Source of the DNA: Rhodococcus coprophilus NBRC 100603 | Lineage (GTDB): Bacteria; Actinomycetota; Actinomycetes; Mycobacteriales; Mycobacteriaceae | Reading direction: 5' to 3' | NCBI RefSeq assembly: GCF_001895045.1 | Contig: NZ_BDAM01000007.1 | Location: forward strand, 124,001 to 188,000 | Length of the DNA stretch: 64,000 nucleotides | In this document: positions 17,562 to 26,289 of the stretch, piece by piece | Numbering within the stretch: the stretch's first letter is position 1 | How the letters are laid out: each line of letters starts with the position of its first letter | Notes under the pieces: generated by a model | Database searches by the model: none | Told to the model about the DNA's origin: nothing | What the model saw: the letters and a program-made list of their open reading frames with translations, nothing else | Program-made: the position numbers and the translations under genes

Positions 17562-18119
17562 GTGCTTGAACTCGCTATCCTCGGCCTTCTTCTCGAGTCG
17601 CCCATGCACGGGTACGAGCTGCGTAAACGTCTCACCGGGCTCCTCGGGCCGTTCCGTGCCTTCTCCTACGGGTCGCTCTATCCCACCCTGCGGCGCATGC
17701 AGGCGGACGGGCTCATCGAAGAAGATTCGGGAGTACCCGGCACCGTCAAACGACGTGCCCGGCGCGTGTATCGGCTCACACCGGTGGGGCGGGAACGCTT
17801 CACCGAACTGGTCGCCGACACGGGACCCCAGAACTACACCGATGACGGATTCGGTGTGCACCTCGCTTTCTTCAGCCGCACCCCCGCCGAGGCGCGGATG
17901 CGGATTCTCGAGGGCAGGCGCCGCCAGGTCGAGGAGCGCCGTGAAGCGCTCCGCGACGCGATCGGACGGGCCGGCGGCACCTTGGACCGCTACACCCGTC
18001 AGCTCCATCAGCTCGGCCTCGAGTCGAGCGAACGCGAAGTGCGTTGGCTCAACGAACTGATCGCCGCCGAGCAGTCGACAGCAGCACGCAACAAAGAAGG
18101 AGAACCCGACCATGGGTGA
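17562..18119 (+). CDS. PadR family transcriptional regulator
   Basis: 185 residues, GTG start with AAGGAGGTGA at ideal spacing. The N-terminal winged helix is classic PadR: '[22 protein letters not shown]', '[21 protein letters not shown]' and '[17 protein letters not shown]'. The C-terminal half is a long helical dimerisation region (about 105-175). The gene overlaps ino1 by 8 bases, so both are on one transcript. The pair is conserved in mycobacteria (Rv0047c-ino1), and the regulator probably controls inositol synthesis through the 17496-17512 palindrome. Confidence 0.92.
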   Translation: MLELAILGLLLESPMHGYELRKRLTGLLGPFRAFSYGSLYPTLRRMQADGLIEEDSGVPGTVKRRARRVYRLTPVGRERFTELVADTGPQNYTDDGFGVHLAFFSRTPAEARMRILEGRRRQVEERREALRDAIGRAGGTLDRYTRQLHQLGLESSEREVRWLNELIAAEQSTAARNKEGEPDHG

Positions 18120-19212
18120 GAACAGCACCTCGGTGCGCGTGGCCATTGTGGGCGTGGGGAACTGTGCCTCGTCCCTGGTCCAGGGCGTCGAGTACTACAA
18201 GGACGCGGACGCCACCGCTTCCGTCCCCGGCCTGATGCACGTGGAGTTCGGCTCGTACCACGTGCGCGACGTCAAGTTCGTTGCCGCATTCGATGTGGAC
18301 GCCAAGAAGGTCGGCTTCGACCTGTCCGAGGCGATCCTCGCGAGCGAGAACAACACCATGAAGATCGCCGACGTACCGCCGACCGGCGTGACCGTGCAGC
18401 GCGGCCACACCCTCGACGGCATCGGCAAGTACTACTCCGAGACCATCGAGGTCTCCGAGGCCGAGCCTGTCGACGTCGTGCAGGCACTCAAGGACGCCGA
18501 GGTCGACGTTCTCGTGTCGTACCTGCCCGTCGGCTCCGAGCAGGCCGACAAGTTCTACGCACAGTGCTGCATCGACGCCGGTGTGGCGTTCGTCAACGCA
18601 CTGCCCGTGTTCATCGCATCCGACCCCGAGTGGGCGAAGAAGTTCACCGACGCGGGTGTCCCCATCGTCGGCGACGACATCAAGTCGCAGGTCGGTGCCA
18701 CGATCACCCACCGCGTGATGGCGAAGCTGTTCGAGGACCGCGGTGTCGTGCTCGACCGCACCTACCAGCTCAATGTCGGCGGCAACATGGACTTCAAGAA
18801 CATGCTCGAGCGTGAGCGTCTCGAGTCCAAGAAGGTCTCCAAGACCCAGGCCGTCACGTCCAACCTCACCGGCCCGCTCGCCGGCAAGGTTCACGACCGC
18901 GACGTGCACATCGGCCCGTCCGACTACGTGCAGTGGCTCGACGACCGCAAGTGGGCGTACGTGCGCCTCGAGGGCCGCGCCTTCGGTGACGCCCCGCTCA
19001 ACCTCGAGTACAAGCTCGAGGTCTGGGACTCGCCGAACTCCGCCGGCATCATCATCGACGCCATCCGTGCGGCGAAGATCGCCAAGGACCGCGGCATCGG
19101 CGGACCGATCCTGCCGGCTTCCGCGTATTTGATGAAGTCCCCGCCGGTCCAGATGGCGGACGACAAGGCCCGTACCGAGCTCGAGGCCTTCATCATCGGC
19201 GCCGACGCCTGA
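18112..19212 (+). CDS. ino1: Inositol-3-phosphate synthase
   Basis: 366 residues. The NAD-binding start '[20 protein letters not shown]' and the conserved '[15 protein letters not shown]', '[12 protein letters not shown]' and '[20 protein letters not shown]' identify the actinobacterial enzyme. It converts glucose 6-phosphate to inositol 1-phosphate, the first step to phosphatidylinositol, mannosylated lipids and mycothiol. The start lies inside the end of padR. Transcription ends at a very strong terminator (19231-19283). Confidence 0.97.
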   Translation: MGENSTSVRVAIVGVGNCASSLVQGVEYYKDADATASVPGLMHVEFGSYHVRDVKFVAAFDVDAKKVGFDLSEAILASENNTMKIADVPPTGVTVQRGHTLDGIGKYYSETIEVSEAEPVDVVQALKDAEVDVLVSYLPVGSEQADKFYAQCCIDAGVAFVNALPVFIASDPEWAKKFTDAGVPIVGDDIKSQVGATITHRVMAKLFEDRGVVLDRTYQLNVGGNMDFKNMLERERLESKKVSKTQAVTSNLTGPLAGKVHDRDVHIGPSDYVQWLDDRKWAYVRLEGRAFGDAPLNLEYKLEVWDSPNSAGIIIDAIRAAKIAKDRGIGGPILPASAYLMKSPPVQMADDKARTELEAFIIGADA

Positions 19213-19230
19213 TTCGCGCCTCGTTCCACC

Positions 19231-19283
19231 GGATGTCACATTCGGGCAGTGCTCGTACTGCCCGAATGTGACATCCGTTTTTT
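19231..19283 (+). terminator. Strong intrinsic terminator after ino1
   Basis: A perfect 19-bp stem (19231-19249 with 19258-19276), an 8-base loop and a run of six T (19278-19283). This is unusually strong for a high-GC actinobacterium. It ends the padR-ino1 transcript and shields the convergent SDR gene, which stops at 19300. Confidence 0.92.
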
Positions 19284-19299
19284 GTTTCCGGAAGAGCGG

Positions 19300-20058
19300 T
19301 CAGGCCATCCGGCGGACGACCGACAACGGCAGCACCCTCATCGCGAGGCCCAGCGGGAACCACGGCCACGCAGGCACGTAGGCGCGGGCAGGCTCTCTCT
19401 CGATCGCCGCCGCCAGTGCGCGACATCCCGTTTCGGTGTCGACGATGAACGGCACATTCTTGACCTTCTCGTTGATCTCCGACCGGATGAAGCCGGGGTA
19501 GATCGTGCTCACGCCGATTCCGGTGTCCGCCAGGTCCGCCCGCATCCCCTCGCCGAGCGACGCCACCGCCGCCTTCGAGGCCGCGTATGTGGTCATGTTT
19601 CTCGGCATCCCGCGCAGAGCGCTCATCGACGAGATCAGCACGACGTGGCCCGCATTACGCGGCCTCATGAGTTCGAGTGCCGCCTCGCTCTGTGCCAGGG
19701 CGCCGAGGAAGTTGGTGTTCGCTGTCTGCACGTTCGCCCGGAAGTAGCCCGTGCCCAACGGTTGTCCCTTACCGAGCCCCGCGTTGACGACGACCCGGTC
19801 GATTCCCCCGAGTTCCTCGTCGAACTCGCGGAAGACGGTGAAGACGTCCTCGTGCCGGTCGACGTCGAGAGCGCGCAGCGTGACGGTGATGTGCGGGTGT
19901 TCGGTGAGCAACTCCGACCGCAACTCCTCGAGCCGCTCGACACGTCGTGCCGCCAGCGCGAGATTGCGTCCCCGCGCTGCGAACTCACGCGCCATCCCGG
20001 CGCCGAGACCGGAACTCGCGCCCGTGATCAGGATGTTCTGTCGTTCCGGTCGAGCCAT
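19300..20058 (-). CDS. Short-chain dehydrogenase/reductase
   Basis: 252 residues of the classical SDR type: cofactor motif 'TGASSGLG' near the N-terminus, NAG at the fourth strand, a catalytic Ser in 'LISSMSA' and YxxxK in 'YAASKAA'. It starts at an ATG that shares a base with the stop of the upstream phosphotransferase gene (TGATG). It is the third gene of an acyl-CoA dehydrogenase / phosphotransferase / SDR unit, a combination often seen with lipid or branched-acid degradation. The substrate is unknown. Confidence 0.88.
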   Translation of the reverse strand: MARPERQNILITGASSGLGAGMAREFAARGRNLALAARRVERLEELRSELLTEHPHITVTLRALDVDRHEDVFTVFREFDEELGGIDRVVVNAGLGKGQPLGTGYFRANVQTANTNFLGALAQSEAALELMRPRNAGHVVLISSMSALRGMPRNMTTYAASKAAVASLGEGMRADLADTGIGVSTIYPGFIRSEINEKVKNVPFIVDTETGCRALAAAIEREPARAYVPAWPWFPLGLAMRVLPLSVVRRMA

Positions 20059-21128
20059 CACACTTCGCTTTCGATTCGGTCGATCAGCGCGTTGCAGCGC
20101 GTATCGAGGTAGCCCACTATCACCCAGAAGTCCTTGAACGCCGGGTTCGTGGTCTGTCCGTGGTAGTAGCGGAAATAGATCTGCTGCGCGATGACGGCGA
20201 GCCGGAACAGTCCGAAGACCTCGTAGAAACCCCAATTGTTCACCGGCAGGCCGGTTTTCTCGGAGTAGTAGTCCACGATCTCTTGCCGCGTCAGCATTCC
20301 CGGAAGGTCCGAGGGCTGTCGCTTGGTCGCGAGCAGCAACGGATCGTCGTCGGCCTGCACCCAATAGGCAAGCGAGGAACCGAGATCCATCAGGGGGTCG
20401 CCGACGGTCGCGAGTTCCCAGTCGAGCACCGCCAGCGGTGCACACGGGTCGTTCTCGTCGAGGACGACGTTGTCGAGACGGAAGTCGCCGTGGATGACGG
20501 TTTGCGCCACGTCGGCGGGCTGCGCTTCCTCGAGCCACACCCGCACCCGATCGAAGTCGGGAACGTTGTCGGTGCGGGCCTTCTCGTACCGGGACGACCA
20601 TCCCGCGACCTGCCGGGCGACATATCCGGTGCCGCGGCTGAATTCGTCCAATCCCGTAGCCGCAGGGTCGACGCTGTGCAACTCGACGAGCAGGTCGACG
20701 ACCCGCAGGCACAGCCGACGGGTCTCTTCGGGGGTGAGTGCGAGGTCCGCCGGCGGATTCGTGCGCAGAATTGTTCCGCGTACCCGCTCCATCACGTAGA
20801 AATCGCTGCCGAGGACGCTGTGGTCGGTGCACAGTCCGATCATCGTCGGCACGTACGGATAGACCGGCGCCAGCAACGACTGGATGCGGTACTCGCGGAC
20901 CATGTCGTGACCCGAGGACGGTTTCGCCCCCACCGGCGGTCGCCGCAGTACGAGATCACGGTCGGGATACCTCAGCAGATACGTGAGATTGGAAGCCCCA
21001 CCGGCGAACTGATGTACCTCGGGTACGCCGCCGATGCCCGCATGCTCGGAGAGCCACGATGCGACCGCCGCGACGTCGAACCCATCCTCTTCACGGACTT
21101 CGCGTGCGTTGTCGGGAAGAGCGGTCAC
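20058..21128 (-). CDS. Phosphotransferase of the acyl-CoA dehydrogenase-associated APH family
   Basis: 356 residues with the kinase fold of the aminoglycoside phosphotransferase/choline kinase group: 'GGASNLTYLL', a Lys/Arg-poor loop, catalytic 'IHGDFRLDNVVLDE' and 'AVLDWELATVGDPLMDL'. This subgroup is the bacterial counterpart of the N-terminal domain of ACAD10/11, which phosphorylates 4-hydroxyacyl-CoAs before dehydration. The adjacent acyl-CoA dehydrogenase (GTGA overlap) is as expected for that pathway. I infer 4-hydroxy-fatty-acid catabolism as the likely role. Confidence 0.85.
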   Translation of the reverse strand: MTALPDNAREVREEDGFDVAAVASWLSEHAGIGGVPEVHQFAGGASNLTYLLRYPDRDLVLRRPPVGAKPSSGHDMVREYRIQSLLAPVYPYVPTMIGLCTDHSVLGSDFYVMERVRGTILRTNPPADLALTPEETRRLCLRVVDLLVELHSVDPAATGLDEFSRGTGYVARQVAGWSSRYEKARTDNVPDFDRVRVWLEEAQPADVAQTVIHGDFRLDNVVLDENDPCAPLAVLDWELATVGDPLMDLGSSLAYWVQADDDPLLLATKRQPSDLPGMLTRQEIVDYYSEKTGLPVNNWGFYEVFGLFRLAVIAQQIYFRYYHGQTTNPAFKDFWVIVGYLDTRCNALIDRIESEV

Positions 21129-22378
21129 TTCTGCCGCACCCCACCCTGCTTGTACTTTCCGAGCTCGCCCCGCGCGACCAGACTCTGATGAACCTCGTCC
21201 GGCCCGTCCGCGAGGCGCAGCGACCGCGCCGCCGTCCATGCGCCGGCGAGCGGAAAATCGTCGGACAGCCCTCCGCCGCCGTGGATCTGGATCGCGAAAT
21301 CGACGATCTGCTGCGTCACCCGCGGCGCAGCGATCTTGATCTCCGATACCGCCGACCGGGCGCCGGCAAGACCTTGCGTGTCGAGCAACCACGCCGCGTG
21401 AAGGACGAGCAGACGCAACTGGTTGATCGCGATGCGCGCGTCGGCGACACGCTCACGGTTACCACCGAGGTCGATGACGGGCTTGCCGAACGCGGTGCGT
21501 TCGAGTCCGCGCCGGCACGCGAGTTCGAGAGCATGTTCGGCGAGACCGACCAGTCGCATGCAGTGGTGGATACGGCCGGGACCGAGCCTGCCCTGGGCGA
21601 TCTCGAATCCGCGGCCGGGTCCTGCGATGATCGCGTCGAGCGGCAGTCGCACGTCGGTGAAGGACACCTCGCCGTGGCCCGCGGGTTCGTCGTAGAAACC
21701 CATGGTCGGCAACATGCGTTCGATCGTTACGCCGGGGGTGTCGACGGGTACGAGAACCATCGAATGTCGCTGATACTTGTGGGCTTCGGGATCGGTCAGG
21801 CCCATGAAGATCAGGACTTTGCAGTCCGGGTGCCCGATGCCGGTGCTCCACCACTTGCGTCCGTTGAGCACCACCTGGTCGCCGTCCACCACGGCGGTCG
21901 CGGCCATGTTCGTGGCATCGGACGAGGCGACGCCCGGTTCGGTCATGCAGAACGCAGACCTGATCTCACCGTCGAGCAGGGGACGGAGCCACTGCTCCTT
22001 CTGGGCTTCGCTGCCGTAGTGGTAGAGCACCTCCATGTTGCCGGTGTCCGGAGCGGAGCAGTTGAACACTGCCGAGTAGAACGGCGAGCGTCCCATTTCT
22101 TCTGCGAGGGAGGCATATTCGACGTTCGACAGACCGGCCCCGAGTTCCGGATCGGGGAGAAAGAGATTCCACAGACCCTGGGCGCGTGCGGCGCGCTGGA
22201 GCTCGCGGAATTCGTCGGTCACTGCCCAGGTGTCTGCACCGGAGGTGTCCTGACGCTGGGCCTGCGCGACACCGCGGGCGGCATGGAGGCGGGCTTCCAC
22301 AGGAGCAACCTCGTCGGCGATGAAAGTACGGAGCCGCTCGAGATAGTCGCGGCTGCGGTCGGACTGTCCGAAATCCAT
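21125..22378 (-). CDS. Acyl-CoA dehydrogenase (ACAD10/11-like)
   Basis: 417 residues starting MDFGQSDRSRDYLERLRTFIADEVAP. Typical flavin and substrate motifs are 'AFCMTEPGVASSDATNMAA', 'GRKWWSTGIGHPDC' and, near the C-terminus, 'IQIHGGGGLSDDFPLA'. It oxidises an acyl-CoA thioester with FAD. It is the first gene of the unit with the phosphotransferase and the SDR, divergent from a TetR gene at 22430; a small palindrome lies in the gap. Confidence 0.9.
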   Translation of the reverse strand: MDFGQSDRSRDYLERLRTFIADEVAPVEARLHAARGVAQAQRQDTSGADTWAVTDEFRELQRAARAQGLWNLFLPDPELGAGLSNVEYASLAEEMGRSPFYSAVFNCSAPDTGNMEVLYHYGSEAQKEQWLRPLLDGEIRSAFCMTEPGVASSDATNMAATAVVDGDQVVLNGRKWWSTGIGHPDCKVLIFMGLTDPEAHKYQRHSMVLVPVDTPGVTIERMLPTMGFYDEPAGHGEVSFTDVRLPLDAIIAGPGRGFEIAQGRLGPGRIHHCMRLVGLAEHALELACRRGLERTAFGKPVIDLGGNRERVADARIAINQLRLLVLHAAWLLDTQGLAGARSAVSEIKIAAPRVTQQIVDFAIQIHGGGGLSDDFPLAGAWTAARSLRLADGPDEVHQSLVARGELGKYKQGGVRQK

Positions 22379-22402
22379 GTGCGCCTTCCGTAGGGCGGTA
22401 AA

Positions 22403-22415
22403 TGAGCAATGCTCA
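22403..22415. promoter_or_regulatory. Candidate TetR operator between acyl-CoA dehydrogenase and tetR
   Basis: TGAGC and GCTCA flank a 3-base spacer in the 51-base divergent gap. The position, 25 bases from one start and 15 from the other, fits an operator that controls both directions. Short arms make it uncertain. Confidence 0.45.
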
Positions 22416-22429
22416 GTTAGGCTAACCGG

Positions 22430-23044
22430 ATGAGCACCCCGCGACAAGAGGACGGCAGACGACGCCGGCTGCCACCCGAGGAGCGACGCCGGCAACTCGT
22501 CGCCATCGGTCTGCAGGAACTTGCCGCGCGTCCCATCCACGCGCTCTCGATCGACCGAGTCGCCGAACTCGCCGGGATCTCCCGCAGCCTGCTGTTCCGC
22601 TACTTCCCGACCAAGCAGGACTACTACGTCGCGGTCGTCGGATCGGCCGCGCGCCGCCTGCTGCGTGCGGCGGTCCCCGCACCCGGCGATCCCGACCCTC
22701 TCCGGGCCGTTCTGCGCGCCTTCGTCTCGTTCGTCGACCGCCACGGCGACAACTATCAAGCCTGCTTCCACGGCGGCTACGGCTCCGACCCGCAGATCCG
22801 GGAGATCCACGGCTCGATGAAGAACACGCTGGTCGACCGCGTGATCGCGGCACTCGGTTGCCCGGACACCCCGCTCACCCGGATTCGGCTGCGCGGATGG
22901 TGGTCGATGGTCGAGTCGCTCGCGATCGACCGGTTACGCGAACCGAATCTCTCCGTGGACGACGTCGTCGACTACGCGAGCACGCTCCTGCCGCCGGTCC
23001 TCACACCGGCCGACGGTTTCACAGACCCGGAATCTGGATCGTGA
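22430..23044 (+). CDS. TetR/AcrR family transcriptional regulator
   Basis: 204 residues. An arginine-rich N-terminal arm is followed by the TetR helix-turn-helix 'LSIDRVAELAGISRSLLFRYFPTKQDYYVAVV'. It is divergent from the acyl-CoA dehydrogenase unit and probably represses it. Its last 26 bases overlap the end of the convergent penicillin-binding protein gene (23019-23044), so the coding tail is shared in antisense. Confidence 0.9.
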   Translation: MSTPRQEDGRRRRLPPEERRRQLVAIGLQELAARPIHALSIDRVAELAGISRSLLFRYFPTKQDYYVAVVGSAARRLLRAAVPAPGDPDPLRAVLRAFVSFVDRHGDNYQACFHGGYGSDPQIREIHGSMKNTLVDRVIAALGCPDTPLTRIRLRGWWSMVESLAIDRLREPNLSVDDVVDYASTLLPPVLTPADGFTDPESGS

Positions 23045-25154
23045 CCCCGGGGAAGACCTCGATCTGCGGCGGAACCTGCACCGGCAACTGAACCGGCGGT
23101 GCCGGGATTATGATGGGCGGAAGGTTCGAGAAGTCGGGAAGCCGGCGTCCGGGCGGGGGCGTTTCCTTCGGCGGTTCGATGCCCGGGTCGGCGGGCACAC
23201 CGGCCTGACCGTCGATCGGAGCCGGCCACGGGAAGCTCTCGATCTCGGTGCCCGCGAGGGCCCGGTCCATCGTGCCCTTCCAGATGTCCGCCGGCAGGCT
23301 CGATCCGTAGATCGATCCTCCCGAGCGGTTCGTGATGGGGCCCGCGTCGGGAGTTCCGATCCAGACCGCGGTCGACAGGGAGGGCGTGTAACCGACCATC
23401 CATGCGTCCTTGTTGAGTCCGGTCTCGCCGAGCTGGGTGGTGCCGGTCTTCGCCGCAGCCGGCCGGCCGCCCGCGAGACCGTGCCCGCGCGAATGCGCCG
23501 GGATGGGCAGCATCGCCTGCGTAGCGTTGTCGGCGACGGCAGGATCGATGCGCTGCTCGGCGGGGGACGCGGGCCGGTCCAGAAGCACCACACCGTCGCC
23601 CGTGACGACCTTCTGCACGAAGTACGGCGCGCGGAACGTTCCCGACGCCGCGAGCGTCGCGTAAGCCGATGCCATGTCGATGACCCGCGACTCGTACTGG
23701 CCCAGCACGATGCCACCCTCCGGTGGCCCGTCGGTGGTTCCGAGCGTCGTACCTTCCACTCCTGGAATAGTTTTCGGAATACCCGCCCGATGCGCGATGT
23801 CGGCGATCTTCTGGGGACCGTCCTGCAGAGACAACATCTGCCGGTAGAAGCTCGTGTTGAGCGACCGCTTGAGTGCCTCCGCAATGGTGCAGCGCCCGCA
23901 CGATTCGCCCTCGACGTTGCCGATCTCGAGGTTGCCGATCTTCAGGGGAGAACTGTCGTACTTCGCATTCAGCCCGATTCCCTCGTCGAGAGCGGCGAGC
24001 AGGCCGAACACCTTGAACGACGAACCGGTCTGCAGCGGAGCCTGCGCGTAATCGAAACCGGCACCGTCTTCGCCGCCGTAGTACGCCCGCACGGCGCCCG
24101 AGCGCGGGTCGATCGAGACCACCGCGGTACGCAACTCGGGGTTCTCACCCTCGAGCGTGCCGCGCGCAGAATCCACCGCGGCCTGCTGGGCGACGGGATC
24201 GATGGTCGTGGTGATACGCAGTCCCTCGGTGTTGAGCACCTGTTCGCTGATTCCGGCCTGCGACAGTTCGCGCAGCACCTGAGTACGGATCAGGCCCTCC
24301 GGACCCGTCGCCTGGCTGGCGAGAGCGAGCGTGTTCGACGGCACGGTGTCGGGGAAAACCTGTGTCGCGCGCTCGGATTCGTCGAGCACTCCCATGCCCA
24401 CCATGCCGTCGAGCACGTAGTTCCAGCGCTGCTCGACAGCGAGGCGGTTGTATTCGGGATCGAGCGTCGACGGCGTCCGGATCACGCCCGCGAGCACAGC
24501 GCCTTCGGCCACCGACAACTCGCCGACGGACTTACCGAAGTACGCCTGCGACGCCGCTGCGATTCCGTACGCGCCGCGCCCGAAATAGATCGTATTGAGG
24601 TAGGCCACGAGGATCTCGTCCTTCGACCATTCGCGCGCCATCTTCGTGGAGATGACGAGTTCGCGCATCTTCCGGTCGAGGGTCCGGTCGGCACCGACGA
24701 GAACGTTCTTGACGTACTGCTGCGTGATGGTGGAACCACCGCCCGCGCTCTCCTTGCCCATGACGTTGTCGCGAGCAGCGCGGGCGAAACCGGTGATCGA
24801 GAAACCCGGGTTGGTGTAGAAATCGCGGTCTTCCGCCGACAACACCGCGTTGCGGACATGCTCCGGCACGTCGTCGATGGTGATCTCGACGCGGTTTCCC
24901 TCGGGCGGCACGACCCGCGTGATCTCGGTCGTGTCGTCGGACGCGTAGATCCGCGCGATCTGATTGGTCTTGAGGTCGGCCGGACGCGGTACCTCCACCG
25001 ACGAATACGACGACATGAAGAAGCCTGCGGGCACGATCACGAGAAGCGCGACGACGGCGAGCACCACATATCGCGCTACCCGCCACCGGCGGGCCTTCGC
25101 GGACGCGGCAGCAGCACCGTGTCTGCCGGCTGTCGGGCGTTTCGAGGAAGTCAC
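23019..25154 (-). CDS. Class A penicillin-binding protein, second paralogue
   Basis: 711 residues: a basic cytosolic start, a membrane span at about 28-50, a GT51 domain with 'SAEDRDFYTNPGF' and 'GGSTITQQYVKN', and a transpeptidase with SSFK, SLN and KTG (AAKTGTTQ). It is closely similar to the PonA1-like protein at 13846 over the catalytic domains but lacks its 200-residue Pro/Gly tail. It ends with the same kind of motif, 'VFPGVTIQIPG'. It probably arose by duplication and may be partly redundant or specialised for growth stage. Confidence 0.92.
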   Translation of the reverse strand: MTSSKRPTAGRHGAAAASAKARRWRVARYVVLAVVALLVIVPAGFFMSSYSSVEVPRPADLKTNQIARIYASDDTTEITRVVPPEGNRVEITIDDVPEHVRNAVLSAEDRDFYTNPGFSITGFARAARDNVMGKESAGGGSTITQQYVKNVLVGADRTLDRKMRELVISTKMAREWSKDEILVAYLNTIYFGRGAYGIAAASQAYFGKSVGELSVAEGAVLAGVIRTPSTLDPEYNRLAVEQRWNYVLDGMVGMGVLDESERATQVFPDTVPSNTLALASQATGPEGLIRTQVLRELSQAGISEQVLNTEGLRITTTIDPVAQQAAVDSARGTLEGENPELRTAVVSIDPRSGAVRAYYGGEDGAGFDYAQAPLQTGSSFKVFGLLAALDEGIGLNAKYDSSPLKIGNLEIGNVEGESCGRCTIAEALKRSLNTSFYRQMLSLQDGPQKIADIAHRAGIPKTIPGVEGTTLGTTDGPPEGGIVLGQYESRVIDMASAYATLAASGTFRAPYFVQKVVTGDGVVLLDRPASPAEQRIDPAVADNATQAMLPIPAHSRGHGLAGGRPAAAKTGTTQLGETGLNKDAWMVGYTPSLSTAVWIGTPDAGPITNRSGGSIYGSSLPADIWKGTMDRALAGTEIESFPWPAPIDGQAGVPADPGIEPPKETPPPGRRLPDFSNLPPIIIPAPPVQLPVQVPPQIEVFPGVTIQIPGL

Positions 25155-25246
25155 ACGTACCGCTTTCTCCGGAGTCCGGGACGGGCAAATCGCACCGCCG
25201 AACGCATGATACGGAAAGTGCCCGACCCCATTGATCTACGAACAGG

Positions 25247-25441
25247 TCATGGACCGGTGCGCCGCCAAGCCCGGAACGCGAACCACCAGGCCACGGCGAA
25301 GCCGAGAAGCACCAGCGACGGGACGATGCCCGGCGCCGGTGACATCAGTTCGGCTACCGCACCGATCACCGCGAAAACGGTGAAGATGCTGAGGAAGCCG
25401 AGCAGCATCTCCAGTTGCTGCCGTCTCGGAACGCGTTTCAC
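25247..25441 (-). CDS. Small membrane protein linked to the sugar ABC transporter
   Basis: 64 residues from a GTG that overlaps the stop of the preceding permease (GTGA). Two membrane helices (about 12-29 and 37-55) are joined by a short loop 'AELMSPAPG'; the tail is basic. It is the last gene of the ABC operon. No known domain. It may be an accessory or stabilising subunit of the permease complex, but that rests on position only. Confidence 0.65.
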   Translation of the reverse strand: MKRVPRRQQLEMLLGFLSIFTVFAVIGAVAELMSPAPGIVPSLVLLGFAVAWWFAFRAWRRTGP

Positions 25442-26289
25442 GACTTGACGCCACCCGCGGTCAGACCCGAGATGATCCGCCGCTGGAACAGCAGAACCAT
25501 GATCACGAGCGGCACCATGACCAGGGTGCCGCCGGCCATGATCGACGCATACGGGGTGACGTACGGGTCGGTGCCGGTGAACCTGGCCATCGCGACCGTC
25601 ACCGGCGCCGTGCGTTCGCTCGAGAGCTGCGACATCAGCAGGTACTCGTTGACCGTCGCGATGAACGCGAGGATCGCGGTGGTGAACAGCGCCGGGGCGG
25701 CCAGCGGCAGCATCACGAGACGGAACGCCTGCCCGCGCGTGGCACCGTCCATCCGGGCGGCCTCTTCGAGTTCCCACGGAAGATCGGAGAAGAACGACGT
25801 GAGTGTGTACACCGTCAGCGGCAGCACGAACGAGATGTTCGGAATGATCAGCGCCTGATAACTGCCGATCCAGCCGATGTCGGTGAACAACTGGAACAGC
25901 GGCGTGACGAGCGCGACCACCGGGAACATCGAGGCGCCCAGGATGATGCCGGTGACGAAGTACTTGCCGCGGAACTCGAACCGCGACAGCGCATAGGCCG
26001 TGAACACACCGATGAGCAAAGCCACCGCGGTGGTGGCGCCCGCGATGATCACGCTGTTGAGCAGCGCACGCGAGAAGTTCACCTTGGCCGCGGGATCGAG
26101 TGCGTCCGCGAAGTTCTGCAACGTCGGGTTCGACGGCCACAGGGACGTGCTGAAGGTGTCCTTCGGGTCCCGCAGTGCGGTGACGATCATCCAGTAGCAC
26201 GGTGCGAGGCCCCACACGACGATGATCGCGACCCCGAGATAGGTGCCCAGTGACCGCCACCGGGTCCTGGATGTGCGCGCGGCGGTCAT
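25438..26289 (-). CDS. Carbohydrate ABC transporter permease (MalG/SugB type)
   Basis: 283 residues with six membrane segments and the coupling 'EAA' motif 'EEAARMDGATRGQAFRLVMLPLAAPAL', which contacts the ATPase. The start overlaps the stop of the MalF-type gene (ATGA). With that partner it forms the membrane channel of a binding-protein-dependent sugar importer. The family matches SugB of the mycobacterial trehalose recycler LpqY-SugABC, but the sugar is not certain here. Confidence 0.9.
   Translation of the reverse strand: MTAARTSRTRWRSLGTYLGVAIIVVWGLAPCYWMIVTALRDPKDTFSTSLWPSNPTLQNFADALDPAAKVNFSRALLNSVIIAGATTAVALLIGVFTAYALSRFEFRGKYFVTGIILGASMFPVVALVTPLFQLFTDIGWIGSYQALIIPNISFVLPLTVYTLTSFFSDLPWELEEAARMDGATRGQAFRLVMLPLAAPALFTTAILAFIATVNEYLLMSQLSSERTAPVTVAMARFTGTDPYVTPYASIMAGGTLVMVPLVIMVLLFQRRIISGLTAGGVKS

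Noticed and set aside
13876-18060. A 1394-codon plus-strand open frame opposite ponA1 and its neighbours
   Set aside because: It is an antisense shadow created by the GC-rich third positions of real genes; it crosses several genes on both strands, has an Arg/Gly-rich composition and no motif.
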